Positions 12,165 through 23,700 of a stretch of 64,000 nucleotides of DNA are shown here, piece after piece. The number at the start of each line of letters is the position of its first letter. Within the stretch, counting starts at the first letter, position 1. Where the stretch lies: NCBI GenBank assembly GCA_020226215.1, contig CM035231.1, positions 49,442,876 through 49,506,875 on the forward strand, read 5' to 3'. The stretch is from Sindora glabra (taxonomy: Eukaryota > Streptophyta > Magnoliopsida > Fabales > Fabaceae). Under the pieces are notes generated by a model, which made no database searches, was not told where the DNA came from, and saw only the letters and a list, made by a program, of their open reading frames with translations. The position numbers were made by a program, and so were the translations under genes.

Positions 12165-14370
12165 ATTAATTGATAGGTAATGTCTATCACTTCACCTTTC
12201 TTGCTAACTCCAACAGATCCACCATGTGAACTTGGCTAAGCCTCTTTATTCGAAATATTTTCAATAATCATATTATCATTATATGGCAGCTTTTTATTTG
12301 GACGAATAAGATTTGTCAAAGGAATAGAGTTATCTTATTTATTATTAATTACAAAGTTCCTATGAATCATACTAGTACCCACACTCTTAAAGGTTTCCAA
12401 AACTTAGGGCATTTAAGAATGTGTTTTGTCCATTGTAGGTTGTATATTATTTTGAACTCTTTTAATAAAAGCTAAAGTTTTATGATGCAAAGTTCGTTAA
12501 GCATTTTCATTTTCCTTCAAAATACTTATGAGACAAGCTTCCTTATCATTTTTAGGAATTTTATTTTCTGTCTTAATTATAATATTCCTATTAAGTTTCT
12601 TGCAATTATTTTTGTTCATGCTTTTACTAGAAGTCCTATTGTTTACAATATCCCCTAAATTTAAAATTGTATTATTCTTAAGAATTGCCATAGGATTAGG
12701 TTTCTAGTTTTTATTAACACATTCTTCAACAATGTCATTATTCAAAATAATATAATAGAATCCCATATTAGATTGCTAATTATTTATTTGATTATTGCTA
12801 TCCTATCAGCCATAGGATCAACTTTTCTACATGCATTTTATTAGGGGTGCTTAATGGACGGATTAGACCAAAATCTATTTTGATTCGGTCCATTTAGGCT
12901 TATTTTTAAATGGGCCTAAACTAGCCGGTCTGGTCTAGTTTGCGCAGGACTGGATCGTGGACCAGTCCATTTTTTTATTTTTTATTTTTACATTTTAGCT
13001 TATAGTTTATCATTTGTCATTTGTTATATTCTTGTATTTGTTATTTTATTTTTATGTACATAAATTTTATTTTTATTTTTATTTTTATATTTATATATAT
13101 TTTTATATTCATTAATTTTATTATTTATTATTTATTTTTATTATATTTAATTATTTTGAACATTTGTATTAAATTTGTTTAACAATTGAATTGTGTTTTA
13201 TATTAAATTATAATATAAAAATAATTTATAATTTATTTTCTTTGTTTAAAATGTAAATATTATTTAAATTATTAAATATAATTTTTTTTAAAAAAATAGG
13301 GATTAGTCCGTTTAAGCTTGCAGATCGGTCTAGTCCATTTCCGAATCGGTCTGCTTTGGTCCGCGGCCTGTATGGACCAACTCGTTTAGGCCCGTTTTTT
13401 TAATGAGCCTAAATTTTAATGTTTGGTCCGTATGAAACCCGCGGAATTCCAGCCCGTTAAGCACCACTACATTTTATTATGCTAAGCTATCACCTATTTG
13501 CCATATTTGAATTTATTCCTTTAATTCATTATATTCTCTTTCTTCTAAAGTTTTTTTAAAGTTTCCTTTTCCTTGATTGTATCCAGTTCTTTAACCAATA
13601 TTTACCATAATTAAAACAAATGGCATGCAAACTCTTGTATTGGATATAGTAAGTTTTCCCCTTGCGAAAAGAACTCTACTAATAATTCCTTCATTGGATC
13701 CACTTCCACTCAAATACAAACATATTTGCCTCTAGCCTATTCCAAGGTAATGGCATCGAATTTCAATGTTTTTCCCACCTTATTTAAAAAAAAAATTATA
13801 AAAAATATAATGGGAAGATTTAGAATACAAATCTAAACATCCACCTTTTTAATTATTAATTTAACTAGATCAAAATTTAGATCCCATGATTGCACCATTA
13901 GATAATGATAAAAAAGAAACCAAAGACCCCCAATAAAGTCAAGTTCATAATCCATAAAAGCATTGAATTTCACCTAATAGCACTTTTGAGACAAGCTAAT
14001 GATCTCAAGTATACCATCTCTAACTCATAATTGATTAGGTTTTAAATCCAGCATGCAAAAGCTTATTTTTCATCCTAGAAGTTTAAAAATCAATGTTTTT
14101 CACCATGTTCTATTCATTCTCTGCTCTTCTTTTTAAGAAGTAATAAAGTTAAGGCAAAGGCAATATCTATTCAAAGCTTCTTCTACTGAGATTCCACTAA
14201 CATTTTTATCCTCATCAATCACCTCTTTTGTAACTTCATTCTTTTCTCCTTCATGAACCACAAATCCTTCACCACCTAGTAATATATCTTTATACAACCT
14301 TACTACCTTTGAATCCTTGGAAACATCTTTAAATATATCATTATCATTACTATCCCTATGATGTAATTAG
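12165..14370 (-). pseudogene. LINE-1 ORF1 (gag-like, DUF4283-type) remnant
   Basis: In the minus direction, fragments near 14.1-13.5 kb read like the nucleic-acid-binding ORF1 protein that precedes ORF2 in plant L1 elements. A WR-MKNKLLHAGFK region is followed by a W-x-R-hydrophobic block, then GKLTISNTRVCMPFVLIMVN, close to the place of a zinc knuckle. No intact CCHC was found. The coding sequence is interrupted by stops and by the hAT-type MITE at 12842-13469. Removing the MITE and one copy of its 8 bp target duplication rejoins the two parts of this remnant. Confidence 0.55.
12842..13469. mobile_element. hAT-type MITE with 8 bp target site duplication
   Basis: Terminal inverted repeats TAGGGGTGCTTAATGG and CCCGTTAAGCACCACTA flank a 628 bp AT-rich core without coding capacity. 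The direct repeat CATTTTAT lies immediately outside both ends (12834-12841 and 13470-13477) and gives an exact 8 bp target duplication, the size that defines hAT transposition. Subterminal regions hold several copies of GGTCCATTT / CCGGTC / GGACCAA-type motifs in both orientations, as expected for transposase binding sites. It sits inside LINE-1 ORF1, so it inserted later than the LINE. Confidence 0.93.
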
Positions 14371-14399
14371 CGCAAAATCAAACTTACTAATTTCCATTA

Positions 14400-16440
14400 T
14401 CTTATCCTAGTTGTAGACTACACTTAACATATTTTTTGAATATTAATTAAATAATAATATTTATGATTTCAAAATGTCAAGTTGAGTATATTTATAATCA
14501 AATGAAAATATGAGTTAGCTTACTTATAATCTCTAACACCTTCCAAAATAAGCTAGCCTAACTAACACCTTTGTCATATGACCTATATCATTTACAAATC
14601 TACCCATTATCTATTCTAACTCAAAGTCTTCCATGAAAAGTTTCAAGAAAGCCTCAACTATTTATAAACAAAAATATCCATTTTCCCCTAACTTAAGCTT
14701 AAAAGAAAGCCTTAGAGGAAATGCCCTCCTTATAGTAGTGGTGGAATGTTAATCCACGAAGTTATAAAGGAAAAACACAAAGGTCTAAATTTAAGGCTAA
14801 GTGAGTTAAAATTTTAAAACAACTAAATCAAAATAATTATGATCTTATTAATCAAATTTACCTTTTTGTGATTCTACTACATAATCTATATATTTTATAA
14901 TATAATTTTATTTATAACAACAAGGCATCTATATAAGCAAATCATACTCACATCTTTCCTTTCTTAATTTCAATTACAACATATTCTTTTCATTTAATAA
15001 CAAATAATAACGAATATAAAATAACACAAGTAAATCTCCTTATAACTCTCATATTATTATCCCTTATAAGTTCATCCTTGTTGCTCTAAATTATTCTTAT
15101 CCCTTACAAGAAAATACTAAGTTTGGTTTATAAGTTATGCCATTTGTATCATCACCTCTACATTGGTAGCTTTCATGTATGCAAAGTATAAACAATTAAT
15201 CATCCATCCTAATGTGCATTTCAGGCTTTTAAGGAATAACAAGCCCATTAATCTTGCATATTTAATCACATTATCCATAAACATGTGGACATGCTCACAT
15301 TAGGTTTATAAAAGAAGGATTTTCAATTTAGAAACTTTTTAAGAGGTGAAAAATTTGAAATAAGATAAAAAGAATCAACTGCCCATTTAAATAGGCAATC
15401 AATTACTTATTTGATTACAACTAGGTAGAAAAATATCCTAACCTTGAGGAATTGACTACCTATTTGATTACCTTTAAGAAGAAATGATTCAAATATTGAG
15501 AAATAAATTACCTATTTGATCACCTAGCCTTTTTCACTAAGGTTAAATTGGTTACCTATTTAATTCCTATCAAGTAAGAATATTTTCTGACATAAGGAAC
15601 CAATTAGGCAATCAATTACCTTAATAAATGCTTGCAAAATGCTTGTGAAATCTTAAATTGAATCCTTGGATGAAAACACATAATCTAACCACCAAATAAC
15701 ATAAAAGCAATGTCATGTATACTAGATCCAACATGAATTTCATATCAAACACCATTTTAAGTCATTTAATCTCATATTGTACCAATATTAAGAAAAAAAA
15801 CCTAATCTAAAAATCTAAATCATTCAAAAGCATTAAAAATCAATTAGAATGCTTACTCACCTTTTATGAAAGAGATAATAAGTGGCTGAAGGGATGGTTT
15901 GCTTGTTTTTAATAATTTAAAACTAAGATTTGGAGGCTAAGGCTTCAAAATCCCATTTGAGTTAAAATTTATTAATTATTTTAAAATCAAAGGTGAAATG
16001 GAAAAAAAGTTCTACAAAGATTGAAGTTCTGAAAGCCTTACCTTACTTGGACCAAGAAGTAAAGGAATTTGATGAGGATCTTACTTGCAATGGAAGAGAA
16101 GAAAAGATGTTAATAGGATAATGGGTGTTTTGGGGTGGATGATATATGAAGGTGGTTGAAAATGGGTGAATAGAAAAGGTTAAAGCCTTAAGGGAAACAA
16201 TAGGAAAATTCTTTTTAAGTCTCCCTCACATTACATAATTTCCTAAATTCACTTCTAACTTTAAAATAAATTTTTACTTATGCAATTAATAGTCATTTCA
16301 TAATTCAATATTTAATATTATAATTTTTTAATTCAAATAATCATTTTCTTAATTATTTTACACAAAACTTTTATTCTATATCTTTTGATAATAATAATTA
16401 ATTATTTTTATGTAATATTTTAAATTTTAAAGGGTATAAC
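14400..16440 (-). repeat. AT-rich stretch, possible decayed LTR with short dispersed repeats
   Basis: No coding region seen. Between about 15370 and 15630 the motif ATTACCTATTTGATTACC and variants (ATTGACTACCTATTTGATTACC-like, AATTAGGCAATCAATTACC) recur about six times in both orientations. The right edge, AAAGGGTATAACA at 16428-16440, reads TGTTATACCC on the minus strand. That is similar to the TGTAACACCC-type start of plant Gypsy LTRs, so a minus-strand solo or truncated LTR is possible. I found no matching second end or target duplication. Confidence 0.3.
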
Positions 16441-17685
16441 AATAATCATCATAGATTATAGGTTTGTTCCATTATCTCTAAAAGTTCTTCCCACTTTGTT
16501 TGATCTTATACACACTTTGATGGAAAATATTAGCATCCTCCTTTGTCATAAAAATATCTTATTATTAAAAAAATGCATATTATTATAGTAGTAGTGAAAA
16601 TAACTTCTTCTATAAAATAAAGGATGATATTTTCCACGACATTATGTGTATTTAATATTGGACAAATATGACATTTTTATTGTTATAATATTTTATCAAT
16701 ACAAAGTAAAACTTAATATTTCTAAAAAGAAATTCATTAAAAATTACTAAAAATAATTTAAACTAAAATCTCTAATGGATATTATTTGTAAAAGAAGTCT
16801 TTTTCAATGGAATTTTTCATAGGAAAAAATTTTTTGACAAATTTTTTGCTAAGATATTCAAAACCAAAAAAAATGTTCCCCAGCAAGATTCCTTAGAAAT
16901 CCATCAAAATATTTTTAAAATTTTTTTCCCAAAAATATATTTCATATTTTATTTTTTAATTATCCAATCAAAAATTTGTTGGAATTTATGAATGCAATTT
17001 TTTTTGGGTTACATATATATATAATACAAAAAATTTATTGAATATTTTAAAAAATGCGCTTCATTTTTTTTTATAAAAAGGATTTTGATTTATCTTGTGT
17101 ATTTGATTTTAAACTCTCATTTTTCAACTTCTTTTTTTTTAAAGATTTGTTAGTTATATTTTTTTAATTTAGGAAATAGAAAAGATTAAAATAATAATTA
17201 ACAATGGAGAATTTATTGGTCAAATTACGAGAAATAATTTATGAAAAATAGTGGACATCGAGATGAGAATTCTCTTATTTTCTCATTTAAATAAAGATAT
17301 ATTCTAATTAATGATAATAATTTTAATTTGATAGATTATTATGAAATTTGCATGTAATTAAGTTTATATGATAATTTTATTTTAATTTTATAACAATTAA
17401 TAGTTTTAAAAATTAATGAAATAATTAATATTGAAGAGAGGTTCCATCTCACCTCTCCCCAATTATAAATTATAAATTGGGGACCTATTTAAAGGTTTTT
17501 AGATGCAAAGAAAAATAAGAGTAAGTGTTATAAAATGGGAGAATTTTTGAAAGATGGCTAAAAAATTAGAGAGAAGAGAAAAAGAGGGATCTTATCTTAT
17601 TATTACTATTATCAGGTTGATATCTGTTTACTAGTTTATATAGATTATTATATTATTGTTATATTATTCTAAGAAGAATTTTGCT
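16441..17685. other. AT-rich non-coding sequence
   Basis: Long A- and T-runs and no reading frame with recognisable content. A small imperfect palindrome is present near 17458-17482 (CCCCAATTATAAATTATAAATTGGGG). Confidence 0.55.
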
Positions 17686-18142
17686 AAAATGCATAAAAAA
17701 AAGGAGAATTCTAGTAATACTTGAAGGTATTACTTGAAGTTTGACTCATGGATCTAATTATTTTCTGGAAAATCCTTAGAAATGGTTGTAGGCAAATTAC
17801 AAGAAAGTTTCAATTCTTGAAGAACTAATTTGGTGCCAAAAGTACTAGAATAAGTGGCTATTAATTGGGGACAAAAATACTAAATTTTTCATGTTTAAAT
17901 AGTGATCAAAAGGAGAACCCTAATTGAATGTTTGAAAAATAAGGAAGGGGAAAAGGTTGATGATAAGGATAAATTGAAGTAGATGGCAAAGGATTATTAT
18001 AGGAAGCTCTACTCCAAAGACTAATTTCTTTTTTCTAATTTTCCTTTGCAAACTACCTTTCCAAGCTTGAATGGGATTTTTTTTTTGGAGAAATTGATGC
18101 TCTTATTTTGACCGAAGAAATTAAAATGCTTGTGTTTAGTAT
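17686..18142 (+). pseudogene. LINE-2 fragment 1: ORF2 endonuclease-RT linker
   Basis: Plus-strand fragments match the region between endonuclease and RT of plant L1 ORF2. ILEELIWCQKY then WLLIGDKNTKFF (about 17803-17900, the usual WLxxGDxNTxFFH motif), then LKNKEGEKVDDKDKLK and AKDYYRKLYSKD (about 17930-18025). The fragment ends with LTEEIKMLVFSI just before 18143. The next residues of the domain (SMSPLKALSVDG) are found 14.5 kb away at 32697, on the far side of the large LTR element. This shows that the LTR element interrupted the LINE here. Several stops are present, so the LINE is dead. Confidence 0.85.
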
Positions 18143-21137
18143 TGGCACTTAATTTTATTTAAATAATAATATATTTAAAAAATTAAAAAAAATTAAAATT
18201 AGAAAAAGAAAAAAAATCACTTATATGACCTTTTTTTAATTTATTTAAAAAATTGTTGTTAAAAATTTTGAAATTTAGCTATTGACATTCCATTGAACTT
18301 CATTGGTGAATAAATGTCACCAAAGCCACTATTAGCTATAATGCATTCACTTGCTAAAGTTCCTCTTGCATATAAAGTTGTGAGGCAAGTTCATTAGGGG
18401 AAAGTAACTTCCATGTCCTCTTCCATACCGAAATCTCTTTCTATCAAAACTCTTTATCTCAACCCATTTTTCATAAAAACCCATAAAAGGAGAGGTGGAG
18501 GAAAAAGAAGAAATGGAAAAGGATGTGCAAAAATGAAAGGAGCAGCTGAGTTAAGATCATTGAGAAAGCCAAAAAGATGGAAAGTTTCATGGAGAAAGCT
18601 ACTTCTATCGCTTCCAAGAAGTATATTAAGGTTGTTATGAATTTTGTCATCATTCCTCTGAAATCAACTTGGAAAGATCTCTTCTTCAGTTCAGTTATGG
18701 CATATTATTAAAAAAAAAAATCAAAGAATGACTTTTTTAAGAAAGAAGAGACAATAGGTGGGATGACTTAGCTAATCCCATTATAGCCATCCCATCCTAC
18801 TTTTCTTTGTTCATTTAATTTTTTTAATATCATAATGAAATAGGATGAGATGGCATTGCTATGTCCATCCCCTACCATTTAATTTTTTATTTTTTTAAAA
18901 GAATTATTTAACATATGATATTAACGTGTTAATTTCTATATAATTTCTTTGATAGAATAAATTAAAATATTTGAGAATTTAACCCATTTTAATATTCATG
19001 AAGTAAAAGATATTTTAAAAGTTAAATTAAGTGAATTAATTAAATTAAAAAAATTTCAATATTATTACATGAAAAAATTATCTTATATTTACCATTTTTT
19101 ATGTATGATGTGTTATAATTTGTTTCATTCTATTAAATTTATATGTGTACTTATAATTTGTATTACGTCTTTATTTAATTTTTTAAAAATATCATTATAA
19201 ACAAAGAAATTAAGAGAGAGATTATTTTTTTTTTAAAAAAAAGATAAAGGATGGGACAACACAATGCATTGTGTTATCCCACCTATAAACCTTTTGAATC
19301 TTTTTTTTTAGAACTTTATAAAGAACTTATTTTGATTTTGTATTTTAAAAATGTTATTTGTACATATTAAAATATTATTTTCTACAATCTCTATGATGAA
19401 ATAAATTAAAATAATTTAAAATTTTTATTTTTTAATATTTTTGAGTTGAGAGACATTTTAAAAATTAAATTGGGTGAGTAGGTTGAGCTAAAAAATTTTA
19501 ATATTATTATGTATAAAAATTATTTTACATTTATTATTTTTGTATATGATGTGTTTTAATTTTATTTCACTTTATTGAAATTACATGTGTATTAATAATT
19601 TGTATTATATCTCCATTTACTATTCTAGAAAATATTATTTGTTTTTGTGATGACAAAATAATATCAAAATTAATTGTAAGTACAATAAATATAATTTTAA
19701 TTTTTTTAAGTAATTTCTTTATTCAATTTTAACCATAAAACTGGATAAATTTAATACTTTAAAAATTATAAAATAATATTAAAATTATGATTTCAATTTT
19801 TTCAAATAATTTTTTCATTTAAATTTGATTATGAAGTTGGACAAATTTGATATTTTAAAAATTATGAAATAATATTTGAATTATGATTTCAGTTTTTTAA
19901 GAAATTTCTTTATTTACATTTGATCATTAAGTTATATAAATTTGATATTTTAAAAATTATGAAATAATATTAAAATTGTAATTTTCATTTTTTAAATAAT
20001 TTCTTTACTTCTTTATTTAAATTTGGTCATGAAGTTAGAAAATTTTAATATTTTAAAAATTATAAAATAATATTAAAATTATTATTTTAATTTTTTTGAA
20101 TAATTTCTTATTATAAATTTAGTTATATAGTTAGATAAATTTGATTCTCTAAATTAAAAATTATTAATTTGATACTTTTTAAAATAAATAAATAAGACTT
20201 CTTAAAATAATTTTACTTTATCTTATTATTTTAGAAGCTATATTACAATAATTTCATTAAAAATATTTCAAAAATAATAAAGTAAAAATATTTGAAAAAA
20301 ATAATAAAATTTATACATATAGCATATCGAAGTTAAGAAAATATCTTAACATTATTGAGGTATTTTTTTTGTTTAAATCCTAGCATAAAGTTGGATAAAT
20401 TTGATAATTATAAAATTAAAATTAACTAAAATTAAAATAATCATACAAATATTTTACAAGATCTTAAAAAATAAAATTAATCTTAAAAAATAAAATTAAT
20501 TAGAACTCATGAGTATCGCTATAGTATTACAAAAGCTATATTTAAAAATTTTCTTTTCTCATTTTTATTAAAAAAATTATATTTTCATAAACATTGCTTT
20601 ATAACAATTACTGTGGGCATATATATTGTTTTGAAAGTAATATCTTTATATTACTTACTTTTTTAAGTATCATATATCTCTTTTACTATTATGAAATATA
20701 AAATGGGACATAATAATCATATTTTTTAGAAAAACATACATATATTATAATAAGGACCATTTTAATTCACTTTAAAGATAGAATTACAATCAATGAGTAA
20801 TTATTTTTTAAACGGACATTATAAAGTGCTAATACTTTCTTTACACTTAAACAATTTCTGAACCTGAACTCTGGAAATGCAGACCTCTATTAGTGTTTTA
20901 ATCACACTAATACTCGATTTTTATTTGAACGGACATTATAAAGTGCAAATACTTTCTCTACATTTAACCAATTCGCAAATCTAGATTCTGGAAATACAGA
21001 CCTCTTTCAGTGTTTCAATCACACTAAAAATAATTGGTAATGACTCTATTTTCTTTTTCTATTTACTATAATATTCTAAGGAGGTACAAAACCACTCACC
21101 TCTTACCACTATCCATTGTAAGGCACATTGCAATAAC
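18143..21137 (+). repeat. 5' LTR of large element A
   Basis: About 3.0 kb, starting TGGCACTTAATTTT, extremely AT-rich. It aligns by eye over its length with 29158-32696 and with 55771-58426. Shared landmarks are the CACTAAAGCCACTATTAG-type stretch (18318), the RAGGTGGAGGAAAAAGAAG stretch (18493), the GATGGGACAACACAATGCATTGTG palindromic block (19250, written here only in part: CACAATGCATTGTG), and the end GGCACATTGCAATAAC. A 117 bp direct duplication (20811-20927 and 20928-21035) starts with GAACGGACATTATAAAGTGC and is specific to this LTR. The reading frames on both strands at 18413-18653 are parts of the LTR, not genes. Confidence 0.82.
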
Positions 21138-21157
21138 TTGGTGACTTCATTGGGGAG
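21138..21157 (+). other. Candidate primer-binding site of element A
   Basis: TTGGTGACTTCATTGGGGA directly follows the 5' LTR. Tat/Ogre lineage elements carry TTGGCGACTCCACTGGGGA-type sequence here, complementary to an arginine tRNA 3' end. Three C-to-T-like changes separate the two, as expected from old methylated-C decay. The second copy has TTGGCTACTTTATTGGATA at 58427. Confidence 0.65.
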
Positions 21158-22340
21158 AAATCAAAGTTAAGCCATTATGTCTTTTCTTTTTCTATCTTAG
21201 TTTTGAATTTTCTTAGTTTATGTTAGTTTATTATTTTCTTTACATGTGTTGTTTTATTTGCATCATTATAATTATCTTTATTTATTTCATGACAAATTAG
21301 TTATATAAAGATTATAAAATGGTTGATGCTTCCTCTCACATATTGTACTTTGTAGATCTCACACACATATCATAAACCTCTTACTTGGGCTTTACATTAC
21401 CTTTTAGGATTATTTAAGAGGCAAAGTAGCAATGCATTTGTGAGACAATTGGTCTCTGTGCAAACTAGTGAAATTATCCCACTTAAATTGAACTTTTTTT
21501 TTATTGTAGCTTGTTATAGGTGAGAATTGGGGATGTTACTAGTCTATAATGGTGACAGTAAAGATAATTTGAGGACTTTTTATCAATTAAGTGTCATAAA
21601 TCATAAACTAGGTACAAATTAGGATAAATTTAGAACCATCTTATTTAAGGAAAGTCTATCCTATGAAAAGAAATTCCAAGCCTAGGAAAAATCCTTGTAG
21701 AATACATGAGGGAACCTTTTTATGATTAATATTTTATCTAAGCAATGCAAGTTTGCCTAAAATGATGATTAAGCTATAAATCAATTAAATTGAATAGCTT
21801 CCCCTTATCTTAGAAATCAAACTTAAACATCTTATCCCATATATTATTCTTGCCCAATTGAACATGATTGTTACTTTTGTTCTTTGGCATATTACATCTA
21901 TCATTTCACCATACACAGATATCACTAAAGGTCATTCATATCATTTGAACTTATTGATAATTGATTATAAGCTTCAAGGATCAGTATTGCATACTAAAAA
22001 CTTAAAGCCCGTGATCAAAATTGATCGGAAATAAACCATGAAGTGATTTTTTAAATGGAATGAATAGTTTTTTTAATAATATCATTTTCCCATAAGCATA
22101 TTATTATACTTACGTATTCACCTATGTTTCAAAAAGTAAAATAGGTTAGTTCATAAGAGAAACCTTGTTCCATATCATCCATATTAGACTCGCTTCCCAA
22201 TAAAGATCATAAAAGATATGGAGGAAACCTTTGCAAAATTAAGAATTAGGTTCCTTACTTTTCCTTAAGATTTACTTAAGGAAATTTATAATTACCAAAT
22301 TGAAAGAATAAAGATATTTACATGTTTGGTCCTTTTTTGA
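21158..22340 (+). other. Element A leader, no protein recognised
   Basis: AT-rich internal sequence between the primer-binding site and the first coding remnant. It aligns by eye with 58445-59690 of the second copy (for example TTTCTATCTTAGTTTTGAATTTTCTTAG at 21192, partly shown). No gag domain could be recognised. Confidence 0.6.
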
Positions 22341-22344
22341 GAAT

Positions 22345-22845
22345 GTGCATTGGATCATTGAAGTTAAGGTACGTCTAGCAAGTGAGTGTTATGATTTACT
22401 TGTCAAACACATGCCGAAAATGGAAAGAAGTTCTTACACTAAAAAGCTAAAGGCTAAAAGAATGGGAGTTTGCTATAAATATGCAAAGCGGATATATAAT
22501 ATATGCTACAAGAACAATAAAATGGTTTTCCTAAATCAGGAAGACAAAATTTAGTTCATAAAAAATGGGTTAAGTAAAGAGTCATTAGAAAATGTCATTC
22601 AGATTGTTGTGATACATCCTAGTAAACATATTCATAGTGTTTTTCTTAATTTTGTAGATTTGTTCAACAAAGAAAATAAGCATTATAGTCTCAGGAATTT
22701 AATATTAAAAGACCCATTTGCCAATTTATAAGAAAAATGGATGGAAAGCAAATCCTTGACTCATAGAAGGCGTATAAAACTAAAGAAAAATAAAATTCAA
22801 AATCATAAATACTATTCATATTATTGCATATTCTTTTCTTTTTAA
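22345..22845 (+). pseudogene. Unrecognised coding remnant shared by both element copies
   Basis: One frame stays open except for two stops (22552 and about 22729) for roughly 165 codons. It contains KVRLASECYDLLVKHMPKME, then KAKRMGVCYKYAKRIY-NICYKNNKMVFLNQEDKI, then FIKNGLSKESLENV, IHPSKHIHSVFLNFVDLFNK and a basic end (RRRIKLKKNK). The homologous frame in copy C (59700-60140) has VCHKCTR-TCNIHYKNNRM in the middle. Combining both, the ancestor probably had paired cysteines (CxxC...CxxxC), which suggests a small metal-binding segment. I do not recognise the family. It could be host-derived or a remnant of the element's own gag-like protein. Its conservation in two copies next to the LOG remnant suggests that both were carried together. 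Confidence 0.6.
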
Positions 22846-22970
22846 CTTTTTTTAGTTAGTTTTTTTACCTTTTTTGCTTTTTCAATATTTTCATGTTATT
22901 TTCTAAAATTACTATGTTTAACATCTATTTTTAACTTTTTTTTCCTCTTTAAATAGAAACTTATCTGATA

Positions 22971-23700
22971 ATGATTGATTTGCATAATTTTGTTGCTCAT
23001 TTTTGCCATATAATATGCATATTCACATTTGTCAGTACATGTATGACTCATCATAAGGTAGAAGAAAAAGGGAAAGGACCATCAATATGTAGATTTAAAT
23101 TAATCTATGTTTTTTATGGATCCAATCTTAGGAAGAATGATAAGTTTGTGAAAGTGGCAAATGAGTTTGGTAAGGTATTAGTTGCTAGAAATATCAACTT
23201 TATGTATGGCGGAAGAATACAAAGTTTAAGAGGAAGTATAATAATAAATGCAATCATTAGAGGGAGTAAAGTCTCCAATATCATTATAAAGGATTTAGGT
23301 GATAAGATTATCGCTAATTATGCCTTGGGTACTAAGTTAAAGGTTTTGAGTATGCATAAACATTTTGGATATATACTTTATAATGCTAAAGCCTTTATCG
23401 CATTACCCTAATGGTTTAAAAACATTAGAAGGAATTTTCAGTATTGTCTTTCATAAAAAGTCATTAGGGTTGTTAAATATTAATGATTTTTATGACGATT
23501 TATTATCTTTCTTAGATCAAGCTATGAAACAAGAATTCATTTTCCAAGCATCTTGTTGCACCATAATATTTACCTCAACTACTAATTAGTTGATTGAGAA
23601 ATTGTAAATTTGTGTACTTGAACCTAATCTATTAATGAAACAAGTAGATTGGCAAATCTTGGATAATAATAAGAAGCGTAAACCAAATACCACTCTTTGA
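22971..23700 (+). pseudogene. Captured LOG (cytokinin-activating phosphoribohydrolase) sequence, copy A
   Basis: LOG enzymes release active cytokinin bases from cytokinin riboside 5'-monophosphates. The frame opens at 22971. From about 23089 it follows the whole LOG fold in order: YVFYGSNLRKNDKFVKVANE, LGKxLxxRNIxxxYGG as FGKVLVARNINFMYGG, then a GS block, LKVLSMHKHFGYILYNAKAFIALP. After a 1-nt frameshift near 23406 comes PNGLKTLEGIF, then SLGLLNINDFYDDLLSFLDQAM, LIEKL and a basic tail ending at TGA 23700. Besides the frameshift there are two in-frame stops (23587, 23605). The catalytic PGGxGTxxE has become PNGLKTLE, and the GGGxxGLMG loop is GGRIQSLRG. Plant LOG genes have several introns, yet none interrupts this sequence, so it was probably taken up from mRNA. 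It is dead as an enzyme. Confidence 0.88.

Larger units (their letters stand above)
8450..14400 (-). mobile_element. LINE-1: decayed L1-type non-LTR retrotransposon (minus strand)
   Basis: Reading on the minus strand from high to low coordinates gives the usual plant LINE order. A gag-like ORF1 with a DUF4283-type region lies at about 14.3-12.2 kb. Then come an endonuclease (about 12.15-11.5 kb), a linker, the reverse transcriptase (about 11.2-9.97 kb) and a C-terminal region (about 9.95-8.6 kb). Every part carries many stops and frameshifts. A hAT-type MITE (12842-13469) is inserted in the ORF1 part. The exact 5' and 3' ends and target duplication are not resolved. There is a weak A/T-rich 3' end near 8.4 kb. 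Confidence 0.85.
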
